A stretch of DNA of 51,336 nucleotides. It comes from Bacteroidales bacterium (GTDB taxonomy: Bacteria; Bacteroidota; Bacteroidia; Bacteroidales; P3). The stretch is from the NCBI GenBank assembly GCA_017616895.1, contig JAFZXE010000031.1, positions 1 to 51,336 of the forward strand, written 5' to 3'. A program made the translations under genes and the position numbers. Shown in pieces: positions 30,072-37,304 of the stretch. Position 1 is the first letter of the stretch. Each line of letters opens with the position of its first letter. The notes beneath the pieces were generated by a model. That model did no database searches, was not told where the DNA came from, and saw only the letters and a program-made list of their open reading frames with translations.

Positions 30072-30124
30072 CGACAACCGGTATAACGGAATAACGATAT
30101 ATCGGGATAACGAATCCCAAAAGG

Positions 30125-30265
30125 ATGCTCCAAACAATCATAGTAATCCTGATAGTAGTAACGGCGGTGGTGTTCGCCGTGCGAGGATTGGTGCGCACCA
30201 TAAAAGGAAAACGCAGCTGCAACTGCAACTGCGATAACTGTCCAAACAAATCCTGCAACAAGTAA
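30125..30265 (+). CDS. FeoB-associated Cys-rich membrane protein, 46 aa
   Basis: A small gene 53 bases after feoB: MLQTIIVILIVVTAVVFAVR forms one membrane helix, then a basic stretch (TIKGKR) and a Cys cluster SCNCNCDNCPNKSC with five cysteines. This layout, one N-terminal helix and a short cytoplasmic CxCxC..C..C tail directly behind feoB, is that of the FeoB-associated Cys-rich membrane proteins of Bacteroidota and Firmicutes, which may act as a FeoC substitute or bind Fe(II) or an Fe-S cluster. The spacer in between has degenerate ATAACG repeats but no terminator, so co-transcription with feoB is likely. The ATG has AAAGG three bases upstream. Confidence 0.88.
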   Translation: MLQTIIVILIVVTAVVFAVRGLVRTIKGKRSCNCNCDNCPNKSCNK

Positions 30266-30276
30266 AAAGTAACCCC

Positions 30277-30308
30277 ATACAGGTCACAGATCACTGGTCA
30301 CAGGTCAC
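30277..30308. repeat. Heptamer repeat GATCACT/GGTCACA in a convergent spacer
   Basis: Degenerate units AGGTCAC, AGATCAC, TGGTCAC, AGGTCAC lie between the feo operon and the convergent S4 gene, the same family as 2155-2187. No strong hairpin terminator was found between these convergent genes. Confidence 0.7.
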
Positions 30309-30691
30309 TTGTACTTAAACTCCTCTATCTCTCGCCTATCCCGTTTGGTAGGTCTCCCCGACCCTCTGTCACGTTTTTCGAAGCCGTACTGCCGCACCAT
30401 CTGTATGCGCTCGTATTCCTCCTGCGGGGTGAGGTCGGTCATATAGTCGGGCACCAGCTTTGCCGCCACACGGTTATGCAGCAGCGCTTTGACTTCGATG
30501 ACCTTATGCACCTGCTCGATGGAGAGCTCATACCTCTCTCCTACCCTCACAACATGCGACGCCTTCAGTGTCTGCTCACCCATCTTCACCTTACCCGCAC
30601 GGCAAGCATCGGAGGCGTTGCTGCGAGTCTTGTACAGCCTCACCGACCAAAGATACTTGTCTAACCGTAAAGGTTCCTGTTCTTTATCCAT
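30305..30691 (-). CDS. S4-domain RNA-binding protein, Hsp15/HslR-like
   Basis: A cytoplasmic protein of 128 residues. The S4 fold fills residues ~8-65 (LRLDKYLWSVRLYKTRSNA, then GKVKMGEQTLKASHVVRVG), as in Hsp15, which binds 50S subunits carrying a stranded nascent chain and helps recycle them. The C-terminal third is strongly basic and charged (EKRDRGSGRPTKRDRREIEEF), as in HslR relatives. ATG 30691 is the only reasonable start. It is the last gene of the exbB-exbD-tonB direction and lies 29 bases after tonB, so it may be read through from there. Orthology to hslR itself is not certain, because short S4 proteins form several subfamilies. Confidence 0.85.
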   Translation of the reverse strand: MDKEQEPLRLDKYLWSVRLYKTRSNASDACRAGKVKMGEQTLKASHVVRVGERYELSIEQVHKVIEVKALLHNRVAAKLVPDYMTDLTPQEEYERIQMVRQYGFEKRDRGSGRPTKRDRREIEEFKYK

Positions 30692-30720
30692 TCTGACAGA
30701 TGACTACTGACCACTAACCA

Positions 30721-31524
30721 CTATCTATTCACATAATTATAACGAATGCGTCCTTTCTGACGTTCTGGTGCTTTGGAATCAGGCTTAAACGTAGTGCGCT
30801 TGGCAGCCGCCACGGCCTCATCACGGAGAGAACTCACTGGAGGGTCATACTTGTCAACATAAGCATCTACAACCTTTCCTTCTCTGTCCACCAACACAAC
30901 TACTTCTATTGAGCCTTCTTTCCCTCTGTTTTCCGACGGGCGAGATTTGTTGACCACACTTCGACCCGCAAGATAATAGGAATCCCCGCCACCACCGTTG
31001 CCAGTATAGTTTGTCGAGTTGGGGTTACCGTTGGGCTTACCCATATTGCCGCTGCCGTAGGTGTTGCCACTGCTGCCGGCATTGGAGTTTGAGCCCGTGT
31101 TTGAGGAAGAATTACGATTGCCTGGGAACAGAGCATTCTTGTTAATCTCAGGCTCCTTAGGTTTCTCGGGTTGCTTGGTTTCAGTGGGAGTAGTTGTAGG
31201 CTTCTCGGTAGGCTTGGTCTTGTCGGTTTTCTTAGGCATTGCTACAGTCTCTTCTGTTGACTGCGTTGCCACGTTGTCGTTAGACGCGGCTGGTGTAGGT
31301 TGCGGTGCTGCCGTGGTGTTCTGAGCCAGCGCTGGCATGGGATTGTCTCCCAAGCCGAAGTCGGTATTGCCCAAAGCCACCTCCACGCCGCGCTCGGCGA
31401 TAGGCGGGTCGGGCGGGAAATGCTTGACCAAAATCAAAATAACGACAGTGAGAGCCGTGACAAAGAGAGTCACCGCCGCCGCTATCAGCTTATTTTTATT
31501 GGAATTAAAGTCGATATGTGGCAT
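30721..31524 (-). CDS. TonB-family energy-transducing protein
   Basis: A periplasm-spanning protein of 267 residues that carries proton-motive energy from ExbB/ExbD to TonB-dependent outer-membrane receptors. One membrane anchor lies at ~12-33 (KLIAAAVTLFVTALTVVILIL). A long Pro/Lys/Thr-rich linker follows (~95-125, KPTEKPTTTPTETKQPEKP), then a Gly/Asn/Ser-rich stretch (~130-180), then the TonB C-terminal domain ~195-267 (GSIEVVVLVDREGKVVDAYV ... AAAKRTTFKPD). The Asn/Gly segment between linker and domain is long for the family. ATG 31524 lies eight bases from the edge of a MITE-like insertion that separates it from exbD, so its expression may depend on read-through or on a signal inside that element. 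Confidence 0.9.
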   Translation of the reverse strand: MPHIDFNSNKNKLIAAAVTLFVTALTVVILILVKHFPPDPPIAERGVEVALGNTDFGLGDNPMPALAQNTTAAPQPTPAASNDNVATQSTEETVAMPKKTDKTKPTEKPTTTPTETKQPEKPKEPEINKNALFPGNRNSSSNTGSNSNAGSSGNTYGSGNMGKPNGNPNSTNYTGNGGGGDSYYLAGRSVVNKSRPSENRGKEGSIEVVVLVDREGKVVDAYVDKYDPPVSSLRDEAVAAAKRTTFKPDSKAPERQKGRIRYNYVNR

Positions 31525-31532
31525 ATACTCTT

Positions 31533-31696
31533 AGAAGCTGTTTAGATTTGATTGATGGATTTTGTTATGGACATGGACGAGCAGATTTTCTGCCTTATCG
31601 AAGGCGCAATGAGTGCCCATTGTAACTGAGATAAGGTGGGAAATATGCCGTTCATGTTCTTTAAGAAAAACATTGAATTAAATTTAAACAGTTTCT
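31533..31696. mobile_element. MITE-like 164-bp element with imperfect 21-bp terminal inverted repeats
   Basis: The left end AGAAGCTGTTTAGATTTGAT plus T and the reverse complement of the right end AGAAACTGTTTAAATTTAAT plus T agree at 18 of 21 positions; all three differences are A/G. There is no real gene inside. It separates exbD from tonB in an otherwise tight operon, and its right end coincides with the exbD stop codon (TGA at 31696-31698). No clear target duplication is visible, so the insertion is probably old, or the boundaries differ by a few bases. Confidence 0.55.
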
Positions 31697-32106
31697 CATT
31701 TTGATGCTGTTGCCAAGATAACCTTGTGCTGGGTGCCAAACTGCTCGTTTATGGCGTTGACGGCGTCGATTACGGTAACAACACACTGAACAGGCACCTT
31801 GCGGTCAGAACGTAGCACTACGCAGGCGTTCTGCACGGTGTCGATGCCACTGACAATAAGCGACTGAAGGCTTGCCGAGTCGGCTGGCACATCGCCCACC
31901 TGATAGTTCTGGTTCTCATCGATATACACCGTTACATTCTGCTTGGCCATCGTCTTGCTGTTGTTGGCAGTAGGAAGCAGCAACTTCACCGCATTAGGGC
32001 TGATAAGCGTCGAGGTTATCATGAAGAAAATCAGCAGCAGAAACACCAAGTCCGACATCGACGAACTCGACATTTCCACATTGATTTTATTTCTGGATTT
32101 TATCAT
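31696..32106 (-). CDS. exbD: Biopolymer transport protein ExbD/TolR family
   Basis: An inner-membrane stator partner of ExbB, 136 residues, normal for the family. One N-terminal helix (SDLVFLLLIFFMITSTL, ~18-34) contains the proton-pathway aspartate of ExbD/TolR, here D19 in SSSMSDLVFLL. The rest is the periplasmic domain (NVTVYIDENQNYQVGDVPAD ... VVLRSDRKVPVQCVVTVIDA). The start ATG 32106 follows exbB by a 57-base spacer filled with GGTTTAAAA-like repeats. The stop codon overlaps the right end of the MITE-like element, so the last residues (ATASK) could have been altered by the insertion. ExbD and TolR cannot be told apart from sequence alone; adjacency to tonB favours ExbD. Confidence 0.92.
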   Translation of the reverse strand: MIKSRNKINVEMSSSSMSDLVFLLLIFFMITSTLISPNAVKLLLPTANNSKTMAKQNVTVYIDENQNYQVGDVPADSASLQSLIVSGIDTVQNACVVLRSDRKVPVQCVVTVIDAVNAINEQFGTQHKVILATASK

Positions 32107-32147
32107 GAAACGGTTGGAAGGTTTAAAAGGTTAAAAAGTTGGAAAGG
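32107..32147. repeat. Degenerate GGTTTAAAA/GGTTGGAA repeat in the exbB-exbD spacer
   Basis: Short units GGTTGGAA, GGTTTAAAA, GGTTAAAAA, GTTGGAAA fill the spacer inside the operon. The same unit type is found at 47976-48022. Confidence 0.7.
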
Positions 32148-32163
32148 TATGAGACTATGTTCA

Positions 32164-32877
32164 TCAACCATTGACCGGTTCGTGGAGAAGGTCCATAAAC
32201 TCGGTGGCACGCGTTTCAAGCGCGAACACCACCTTGTTGATACGGGTGATAAGAATATTGTAAAGGAAGTAGCAGATGATACCGACAATAAGACCGCCGA
32301 CGGTGGTGACCATAGCGGTATAGATACCCGATGCCAACACTCCTATCTCGATATTGTTGCCAGCCTCGGCCATATCGCGGAATGCAACAATCATACCTGT
32401 TACTGTGCCGAGGAAACCAATCATGGGTCCCAACGAAGCCACTGTGGCGACCAGCGACACTCCTTTCTCAAGGCGTGCGACCTCCATCTGACCTTCATTC
32501 TCGATGGCAGCCTGGATGTCGGGCAGCGGACGACCAAGACGCGAAAGACCCTTATCGACCATACGTCCGATTGGTGTCTGCGTATGTTTTGCCAACGAAC
32601 GGGCTTCGTCTATCTTGTCCTCGTGAATATACTGACGTATGTTGTTCATGAACTGGTTGTCCGATTCGGCTTTCATGGCATTGCGGAGTGCAAGGTAGCG
32701 CTCAACCGAAATATAGATAGCCAAAATAAGCAGCAAAACCAGCACACCCATAATCCAGCCTCCCTTCAAGGCCATATCCCACATAGAAGTACCGCCGACT
32801 TTTTCTGCGGCACCAGCCACCGCCTGAGCTGTCTCTTCGGTGGCAACCTGATTAAGAATCAACAAAATAGAATTCAT
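32164..32877 (-). CDS. exbB: MotA/TolQ/ExbB proton channel family protein
   Basis: The inner-membrane proton channel of the TonB motor, 237 residues. The start at 32877 (MNSILLILNQ) was chosen over the longer open frame from 32955, whose extra 26 residues (YDFYLMYFYVK) do not resemble the family and come from AT-rich leader. Three membrane segments: ~45-65 (WIMGVLVLLLILAIYISVERY), ~138-160 and ~178-200, the last two in the conserved TolQ/ExbB core (SLGPMIGFLGTVTGMIVAF, then GIYTAMVTTVGGLIVGIICYF). exbD and tonB follow, making a complete ExbB-ExbD-TonB set. The N-terminal Ala/Glu-rich segment (~12-27) is periplasmic and variable in this phylum. Confidence 0.93.
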   Translation of the reverse strand: MNSILLILNQVATEETAQAVAGAAEKVGGTSMWDMALKGGWIMGVLVLLLILAIYISVERYLALRNAMKAESDNQFMNNIRQYIHEDKIDEARSLAKHTQTPIGRMVDKGLSRLGRPLPDIQAAIENEGQMEVARLEKGVSLVATVASLGPMIGFLGTVTGMIVAFRDMAEAGNNIEIGVLASGIYTAMVTTVGGLIVGIICYFLYNILITRINKVVFALETRATEFMDLLHEPVNG

Positions 32878-32962
32878 AGTATAACTTTTAATTTTGACGT
32901 AAAAATACATCAAATAAAAATCATACAAACGCACGCCTGCGTTTAATATCAACACACCTCTG

Positions 32963-33730
32963 TTAAAATGTGAGCGTGAGCGACAAGCCGGGCGCCGAGG
33001 GCAACGGATAATCGGGCAACGTCAGCATGGTCGGACTCGCCCGAAGCGAGATATCATCCGAGATATCGTAGTCAAAAAGATGTCCGAAAACGTATGCATC
33101 AATAAGGTTGAGGCCATAGAATGCGGCTGCTACTATAATGCTCAACTGAAAATACTGGTTATACGACTGATAGAGGTTGTAGATATTCGACGTGGGATAG
33201 TTGGCATAGCTTGCCAACCGCGTCGCACCGCCGTTGTTGACCCTATAAAGATACTCTTTCTTGAACTTCACCATATTGGTGCCGTTGGTGTAGATGAAAT
33301 AACCCGCACCAGCAAAGCAAGTATATATAATAGGTATCTTCCAAGCCTGATGGTTATAGACCTGACCTGCACCTGGAATCAAAGACCAAAGAAGAGCCTT
33401 CGTGGCGGAATGTTCTTTCTTGACTGTGGTGGTGGATTGCTTGGGTGTCACCCGATTTTTCTTAGATCTCGGTACTGGCTGGTCTTTCTGAGTTATCTGA
33501 GTGTTCTGAGTAATCTGAGCGTTCTGAATGTTCTGAGTAATCTGATTGTTCTGAGTATTCAGAGTATCTTGCACTCCCTGAATAGACTCCGAACCATGAT
33601 TTTTCACCCATCCAGTCACCGTGTCCTGACCGAACATCACGCCGCCTCCAACAACCAAAAACAAAGCCAGAAGAAAAACTCTGGCTCTGCTCGTTCTCAT
33701 TATGTTTACAATCTGTATGATACCTATCAA
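32963..33730 (-). CDS. DUF5683 domain-containing protein with an intragenic repeat tract
   Basis: An exported or membrane protein of up to 255 residues, unknown function, of the Bacteroidota DUF5683 family often found next to parAB. A signal sequence (RVFLLALFLVVGGGVMFGQ) fits best with a start at M11 (33700); the frame opens at 33730, just past the parB stop. Residues ~57-85 are a Gln/Asn/Thr/Ile-rich stretch (ITQ/NTQ/NIQ tripeptides) encoded by a 9-bp DNA repeat. The conserved part starts at ~108 (ATKALLWSLIPGAGQVYNHQ, WKIPIIYTCFAGAGYFIY) and ends in a hydrophobic segment (LSIIVAAAFYGLNLIDAYV) and a beta-like tail. It overlaps nothing and may be co-transcribed with parA-parB. Confidence 0.85.
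   Translation of the reverse strand: MIGIIQIVNIMRTSRARVFLLALFLVVGGGVMFGQDTVTGWVKNHGSESIQGVQDTLNTQNNQITQNIQNAQITQNTQITQKDQPVPRSKKNRVTPKQSTTTVKKEHSATKALLWSLIPGAGQVYNHQAWKIPIIYTCFAGAGYFIYTNGTNMVKFKKEYLYRVNNGGATRLASYANYPTSNIYNLYQSYNQYFQLSIIVAAAFYGLNLIDAYVFGHLFDYDISDDISLRASPTMLTLPDYPLPSAPGLSLTLTF
33488..33568 (-). repeat. In-frame 9-bp tandem repeat inside the DUF5683 gene
   Basis: Nine units, read on the + strand as CTGAGTTAT, CTGAGTGTT, CTGAGTAAT, CTGAGCGTT, CTGAATGTT, CTGAGTAAT, CTGATTGTT, CTGAGTATT, CAGAGTATC. Translated on the - strand they give N/I-x-Q tripeptides in a linker after the signal peptide. The CTGAGTAAT unit also occurs in feoB at 28356-28400. Confidence 0.88.
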
Positions 33731-33732
33731 GA

Positions 33733-34614
33733 TTATTTTTTCAATAGCCCTATCAGCCTCTCGAAGTCGGCATCGGTATTGAAATGAATGGTCAAAGTAC
33801 CCTTGCCTCGGTTGTTGCGTTTCACCTCAACCTCGGACTGCAGATATTTCTTCAACCCGCTGCACGCCTCGGTATAGGCTTTCGGCAACGACTGCTTTTT
33901 ATCAGCCTTTGCCGTAACCTTGGGTTTTGCTGTAACCTTGGCCATCTCCTCGGTGTCGTGAACCGAGAGCCCTTTCTCTATGACAGCGTGTAGAATAGCG
34001 GTATGCCTGTCAATATCCTTCACGCCCGCAAGCACACGCGCGTGAGCCATACTAATAGCATCTTGCTGGAGAGCCAGTTGTGTCTCGGCAGGCAACGCAA
34101 GCAGACGCAGATAGTTGGTGATTACCGAGCGTGATTTTCCAAGACGCTCACTGAGCTGCTCATGGGTAAGGCTGCACTCCTCTATCAAAGCGTTATAGGA
34201 GAAAGCCACCTCCATCGCGTTAAGGTTCTCGCGTTGTATGTTCTCGACAAGTGCCATCTCCATCATCTGGCCGTCGGTGGCAACGCGCACGTATGCCGGG
34301 ACCTCTTTCAAACCCGCCATCTTGGACGCACGAATACGACGCTCGCCGGCGATAAGCTGGTATTTGCCGTCGGGCATCTGACGAACAGTTACAGGAGTGA
34401 TGACACCCTGCTGCTTTATCGACTGCGACAACTCTTTGAGCGCATCCTCGTCAAACTCCTTGCGGGGTTGGAAAGGGTTCGCCTCAATCTTGTCGATAGG
34501 AATCAAAGATATGGCGGCTGTGACAGATGCCTTCGTCTGTATGGCATCGATGTTGATATCGCCCAAAATAGCGTCAAGGCCGCGGCCTTTCACGGGAGGT
34601 TTCTTTGTGGCCAT
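33733..34614 (-). CDS. parB: Chromosome partitioning protein ParB/Spo0J
   Basis: A CTP-dependent DNA clamp that loads at parS and, with ParA, segregates the origin region; 293 residues, normal length. The N-terminal ParB/Srx domain shows IEANPFQPRKEFDEDALKEL (~39-58) and the GERRIRASKMAGLKEVPAYV box (~89-108), then ENIQRENLNAMEVAFSYNAL (~127) and the HTH region LSERLGKSRSVITNYLRLLA (~147). A Lys-rich linker leads to a C-terminal dimerisation segment (RGKGTLTIHFNTDADFERLI). Its ATG overlaps the parA stop as TAATG, so the pair is translationally coupled. No parS-like palindrome (GTTTCACGTGAAAC) was seen in the window. Confidence 0.96.
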   Translation of the reverse strand: MATKKPPVKGRGLDAILGDINIDAIQTKASVTAAISLIPIDKIEANPFQPRKEFDEDALKELSQSIKQQGVITPVTVRQMPDGKYQLIAGERRIRASKMAGLKEVPAYVRVATDGQMMEMALVENIQRENLNAMEVAFSYNALIEECSLTHEQLSERLGKSRSVITNYLRLLALPAETQLALQQDAISMAHARVLAGVKDIDRHTAILHAVIEKGLSVHDTEEMAKVTAKPKVTAKADKKQSLPKAYTEACSGLKKYLQSEVEVKRNNRGKGTLTIHFNTDADFERLIGLLKK

Positions 34615-35387
34615 TATTTCTTGAGATTGTTTCTACGCAAAATCTCGTTTGCGAGATTGATGTAGTTTATGGCGCCGCTACAGGTGGCGTCGTACATTAT
34701 GACTGATTTGCCGTAGCTCGGAGCCTCGGCCAGTTTGGTGTTACGGTAGATAAGTGTGTCGAAAACCATGTGCTTGAAGTGTCCGCGCACATCGTCAACG
34801 ACCTGACGGGCAAGACGCAGACGAGAGTCATACATGGTGATAAGCAGGCCTTCTATGCCAAGCTGCGGGTTGAGCCGTGTCTGCACAATACGGATGGTAT
34901 TGAGCAGCTTGCCAAGACCTTCCAATGCGAAATACTCGCTCTGGATGGGTATGATGACCGAGTCGCTGGCTGCAAGTGCGTTGAGGGTAATAAGGCCCAA
35001 AGAAGGGCTGCAGTCAATAATGACAAAATCATAGTTTTCCTTAATCGGCTCAATAGCTTTCTTGAGGAAGTACTCACGCTGTTTCTCGTTGACCAGTTCC
35101 AACTCTGCTCCCACCAAGTCGATGCGCGTGGGCAACAGTGAGAGATTCGGGGTATCGGTGTCGATGATACAGTCGTCGGCAGATGCGTGCCCGAGCAGGC
35201 ACTCATAGACGCCTTTGTCAACAGATTCGGGATCGATACCGAGACCCGATGTGGCGTTTGCCTGCGGGTCGGCGTCGATAAGCAGCACCTGATACTCCAA
35301 CACCGCAAGAGCGGCGCTGAGGTTGGTTGCCGTTGTTGTTTTACCCACTCCGCCTTTTTGGTTGGCGATTGATATGATTTTACCCAT
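34614..35387 (-). CDS. parA: Chromosome partitioning ATPase ParA/Soj
   Basis: A cytoplasmic deviant-Walker ATPase, 257 residues. Motifs: deviant Walker A KGGVGKTTTATN at 11-22, switch I DADPQANATSGLG (~39-51), Walker B DFVIIDCSPSLGLIT (~120-134). It binds DNA non-specifically in the ATP dimer and moves ParB-parS complexes. ATG 35387 is followed directly by the family's first strand (KIISIANQKGG), so the start is firm. It is the first gene of parA-parB(-DUF5683). The 65 bases upstream have no clear TAnnTTTG box and end at the terminator of the DUF3276 gene. Confidence 0.97.
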   Translation of the reverse strand: MGKIISIANQKGGVGKTTTATNLSAALAVLEYQVLLIDADPQANATSGLGIDPESVDKGVYECLLGHASADDCIIDTDTPNLSLLPTRIDLVGAELELVNEKQREYFLKKAIEPIKENYDFVIIDCSPSLGLITLNALAASDSVIIPIQSEYFALEGLGKLLNTIRIVQTRLNPQLGIEGLLITMYDSRLRLARQVVDDVRGHFKHMVFDTLIYRNTKLAEAPSYGKSVIMYDATCSGAINYINLANEILRRNNLKK

Positions 35388-35452
35388 AGTTTCGATGTTC
35401 TCGCATTAAGACAGCCACTGCTGCCAGCCCGACCACGTCGGAAAAAGTCAAT

Positions 35453-35476
35453 GCGCCGACACCAAAGCATCGGCGC
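35453..35476 (-). terminator. GC-rich hairpin after the DUF3276 gene
   Basis: On the - strand GCGCCGATGC - TTTG - GTGTCGGCGC, ten pairs with two G-U wobbles, then CATTGACTTTTT. It lies 8 bases after the stop codon, a probable terminator with a short T run. Confidence 0.6.
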
Positions 35477-35484
35477 AAAGGAAT

Positions 35485-35832
35485 TTAGTAAGAGAGGTTC
35501 ATATCGTCGAGCGGAGCCGAACCGTCAATATTGATAGGTTCGTTGTGACGCTCTTCAACGACGACTGGAGGAGGAACGATACCTGTCTCGATGAACGAGA
35601 AGGCATTCTCAAGGCCCTGTTTGAACTTCTCGAAATCCTCTTTGTAGAGGAACATCTTGTTTTTGTCGATATAGAATTGGCCCGTGGCGTTGTCAAACAC
35701 CTTGCGGCTTTCTGCAATGGTAATGAATTTATCACCACCTCTAGTCTCCTTCACGTCAAAGAAATAGCGGCGTTTGCCCGCAGGAATCGACTGTGAATAC
35801 AACTCTTCTTTTCTGTTTTCTGTGTAATCCAT
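35485..35832 (-). CDS. DUF3276 family protein (PUR-type nucleic-acid-binding fold)
   Basis: A small cytoplasmic protein of 115 residues, nearly universal in Bacteroidota and related to the PUR-alpha fold that binds single-stranded DNA or RNA. The PUR-like core covers ~14-85: SIPAGKRRYFFDVKETRGGDKFITIAES, then GQFYIDKNKMFLYKEDFEKF. A Pro/Val-rich, acidic tail (~92-115) follows. The start at 35832 (MDYTENRKEEL) was chosen over the longer frame from 35919: a -7 box at 35864-35871 would place the transcript start inside that longer frame, and its extra residues look like untranslated AT-rich sequence. Single-gene unit with its own hairpin. Role unknown; RNA binding is inferred from the family. 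Confidence 0.88.
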   Translation of the reverse strand: MDYTENRKEELYSQSIPAGKRRYFFDVKETRGGDKFITIAESRKVFDNATGQFYIDKNKMFLYKEDFEKFKQGLENAFSFIETGIVPPPVVVEERHNEPINIDGSAPLDDMNLSY

Positions 35833-35863
35833 TTCTACTTGTTTATATACGTTGAACGAAATG

Positions 35864-35871
35864 CAAAAGTA
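35864..35871 (-). promoter_or_regulatory. -7 promoter box of the DUF3276 gene (TACTTTTG)
   Basis: TACTTTTG on the - strand matches TAnnTTTG, about 32 bases before the chosen start. An A/T-rich tract lies just upstream. Confidence 0.6.
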
Positions 35872-35956
35872 AATATTTTTTTTAACATTATAGGCACTAG
35901 CCTGCAAAAATATCAACAACCACCGTTTAGAACCTCAACACGTCTCCTGTAACTAA

Positions 35957-37240
35957 TCACATCCTCTTGTGCGTCATGATGTCCAACACGACGTCGTCGG
36001 TTTCGTTCATTCCGTCGTGGCCTAGGCGGCCGAGATTGGAGATGGAGCAGTCAACATCGCGCTCCGACAAGCCGTCGGTTGCATCGACCACCTTGTCATG
36101 ACAGGCGAGCTCGGCGCTGACGAAGGCGCTGTACAATCCTGTGGACATCTTGAGTGCGCAGCTGGGTTTGGCTCCGTCACAAACCATTCCGGCTATCGTG
36201 TTTATGAGGTTTTTCACCGCATAGCACACCTGCTCGTAACCGCCACCTTGTAGGTAGGTGATGGCAGAGGTCACTCCTATCGAGGCGTTGACGATGCCGC
36301 AGAGCGCCGACAGGCGCCCTATGCCCTGTTTGACATATATCGACATCAGGTGACTGATAATCAGCGCACGAATCATGCGTTCCTCATCGACGCCGTTGAT
36401 TTTGGCATACTCATAGACGGGCAACGTGCAGCAGATGCCCTGGTTGCCAGAACCCGAATTGCTATAGACGGGCAAGGTGCAGCCATCCATACGGGCGTCG
36501 CTGGCAGCCACGGTGTTGGAAACCACAGTGTGGACGACGTCGCCGCTACGGTTTGCCTCCATCAATATCTTGCCGACGCAGAGGCCGTAGCCTTTCTTAC
36601 CCTCTTCGGCAGCGGCGGCGTTGTAGCGCACGGTGTCGTGTATGAAACGGAGCTCGTCGATGGGGCTTGTGGTCGCAAACTCGAGGACTTTCTCAACCGA
36701 AAGTTTGCAGCAACCCTCTTCGTCTTCGCCGCATGGCATGGAGCCAGCATCCTGCGTCAACGAATGCTTCTTCTCGCCGTTCTTCTCGACCAAGGTAAAG
36801 TTTGTATGGCGACCTGAGATGACGGCACGGGCGGTATCATCGCCAGACGTGCAGACGCACTCGATATAGAGCTTGTCGCAGATAACCTTTACCCCGATAG
36901 AGACATCGTCCGCATGGCGTTCGAGCCATCGTTTGGCTTTCAACACTTCGTACTCGTCAACATTGAGCACTTCGAGCTGTCGGTCGGAGTCGCCCGCCAC
37001 AATGCCTATGGCTACCGCAATGGGAAGGCCTATCATCCCCGTGCCGGGTATTCCGACTCCCATAGCGTTCTTATAGACGTTCTTGCTCAGAAAGAGTTCA
37101 ACCTTCTCTGGCTCTCTACCAAGCACTTCCCGAGCCTTGGTGGCACACAGCGCCACCGCCACTGGCTCGGTACAGCCGGTCGCTAGCACGACTTCTCTCT
37201 TAATGAGGTCTATCAGTTGTCGGCGGGTACAGTCGTCCAT
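35957..37240 (-). CDS. L-cysteine desulfidase / L-serine dehydratase-like Fe-S enzyme (UPF0597, YhaM/CdsB type)
   Basis: A cytoplasmic enzyme of 427 residues. UPF0597 proteins break L-cysteine into pyruvate, ammonia and sulfide, or deaminate serine, using a [4Fe-4S] cluster in the serine-dehydratase alpha fold. Visible: the N-terminal VVLATGCTEPVAVALC (~16-31), GVGIPGTGMIGLPIA (~60-75), the Gly/Cys block SGSGNQGICCTLPV (~282) and the cluster motif MVCDGAKPSCALK (~355-367). The start at 37240 (MDDCTRRQL) was chosen; the frame opens at 37411, but the extra 57 residues come from GTTGATAT repeat DNA and overlap the 3' end of the upstream gene. It follows the deoxyhypusine-synthase-like gene by 64 bases. 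True substrate (Cys or Ser) not decided by sequence. Confidence 0.88.
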   Translation of the reverse strand: MDDCTRRQLIDLIKREVVLATGCTEPVAVALCATKAREVLGREPEKVELFLSKNVYKNAMGVGIPGTGMIGLPIAVAIGIVAGDSDRQLEVLNVDEYEVLKAKRWLERHADDVSIGVKVICDKLYIECVCTSGDDTARAVISGRHTNFTLVEKNGEKKHSLTQDAGSMPCGEDEEGCCKLSVEKVLEFATTSPIDELRFIHDTVRYNAAAAEEGKKGYGLCVGKILMEANRSGDVVHTVVSNTVAASDARMDGCTLPVYSNSGSGNQGICCTLPVYEYAKINGVDEERMIRALIISHLMSIYVKQGIGRLSALCGIVNASIGVTSAITYLQGGGYEQVCYAVKNLINTIAGMVCDGAKPSCALKMSTGLYSAFVSAELACHDKVVDATDGLSERDVDCSISNLGRLGHDGMNETDDVVLDIMTHKRM

Positions 37241-37244
37241 GGGT

Positions 37245-37301
37245 TTTTGTTGATATGTTTTATGTTGATATGTTGATATGTTGATACGTTGATATGTTTT
37301 T
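37245..37301. repeat. Octamer tandem repeat GTTGATAT
   Basis: Units GTTGATAT, GTTGATAT, GTTGATAC, GTTGATAT plus degenerate flanks fill the spacer between two - strand genes. Similar units appear at 47967-47980. Confidence 0.75.
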
Positions 37302-37304
37302 TGC

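Noticed and set aside
31542-31739. 65-codon frame between tonB and exbD as a transposase remnant
   Set aside because: It crosses the element's end and the exbD coding sequence in another frame; no transposase motif is visible.
33733-35387. parS site or replication origin near parAB
   Set aside because: No GTTTCACGTGAAAC-like palindrome or DnaA-box cluster was seen in or near these genes.
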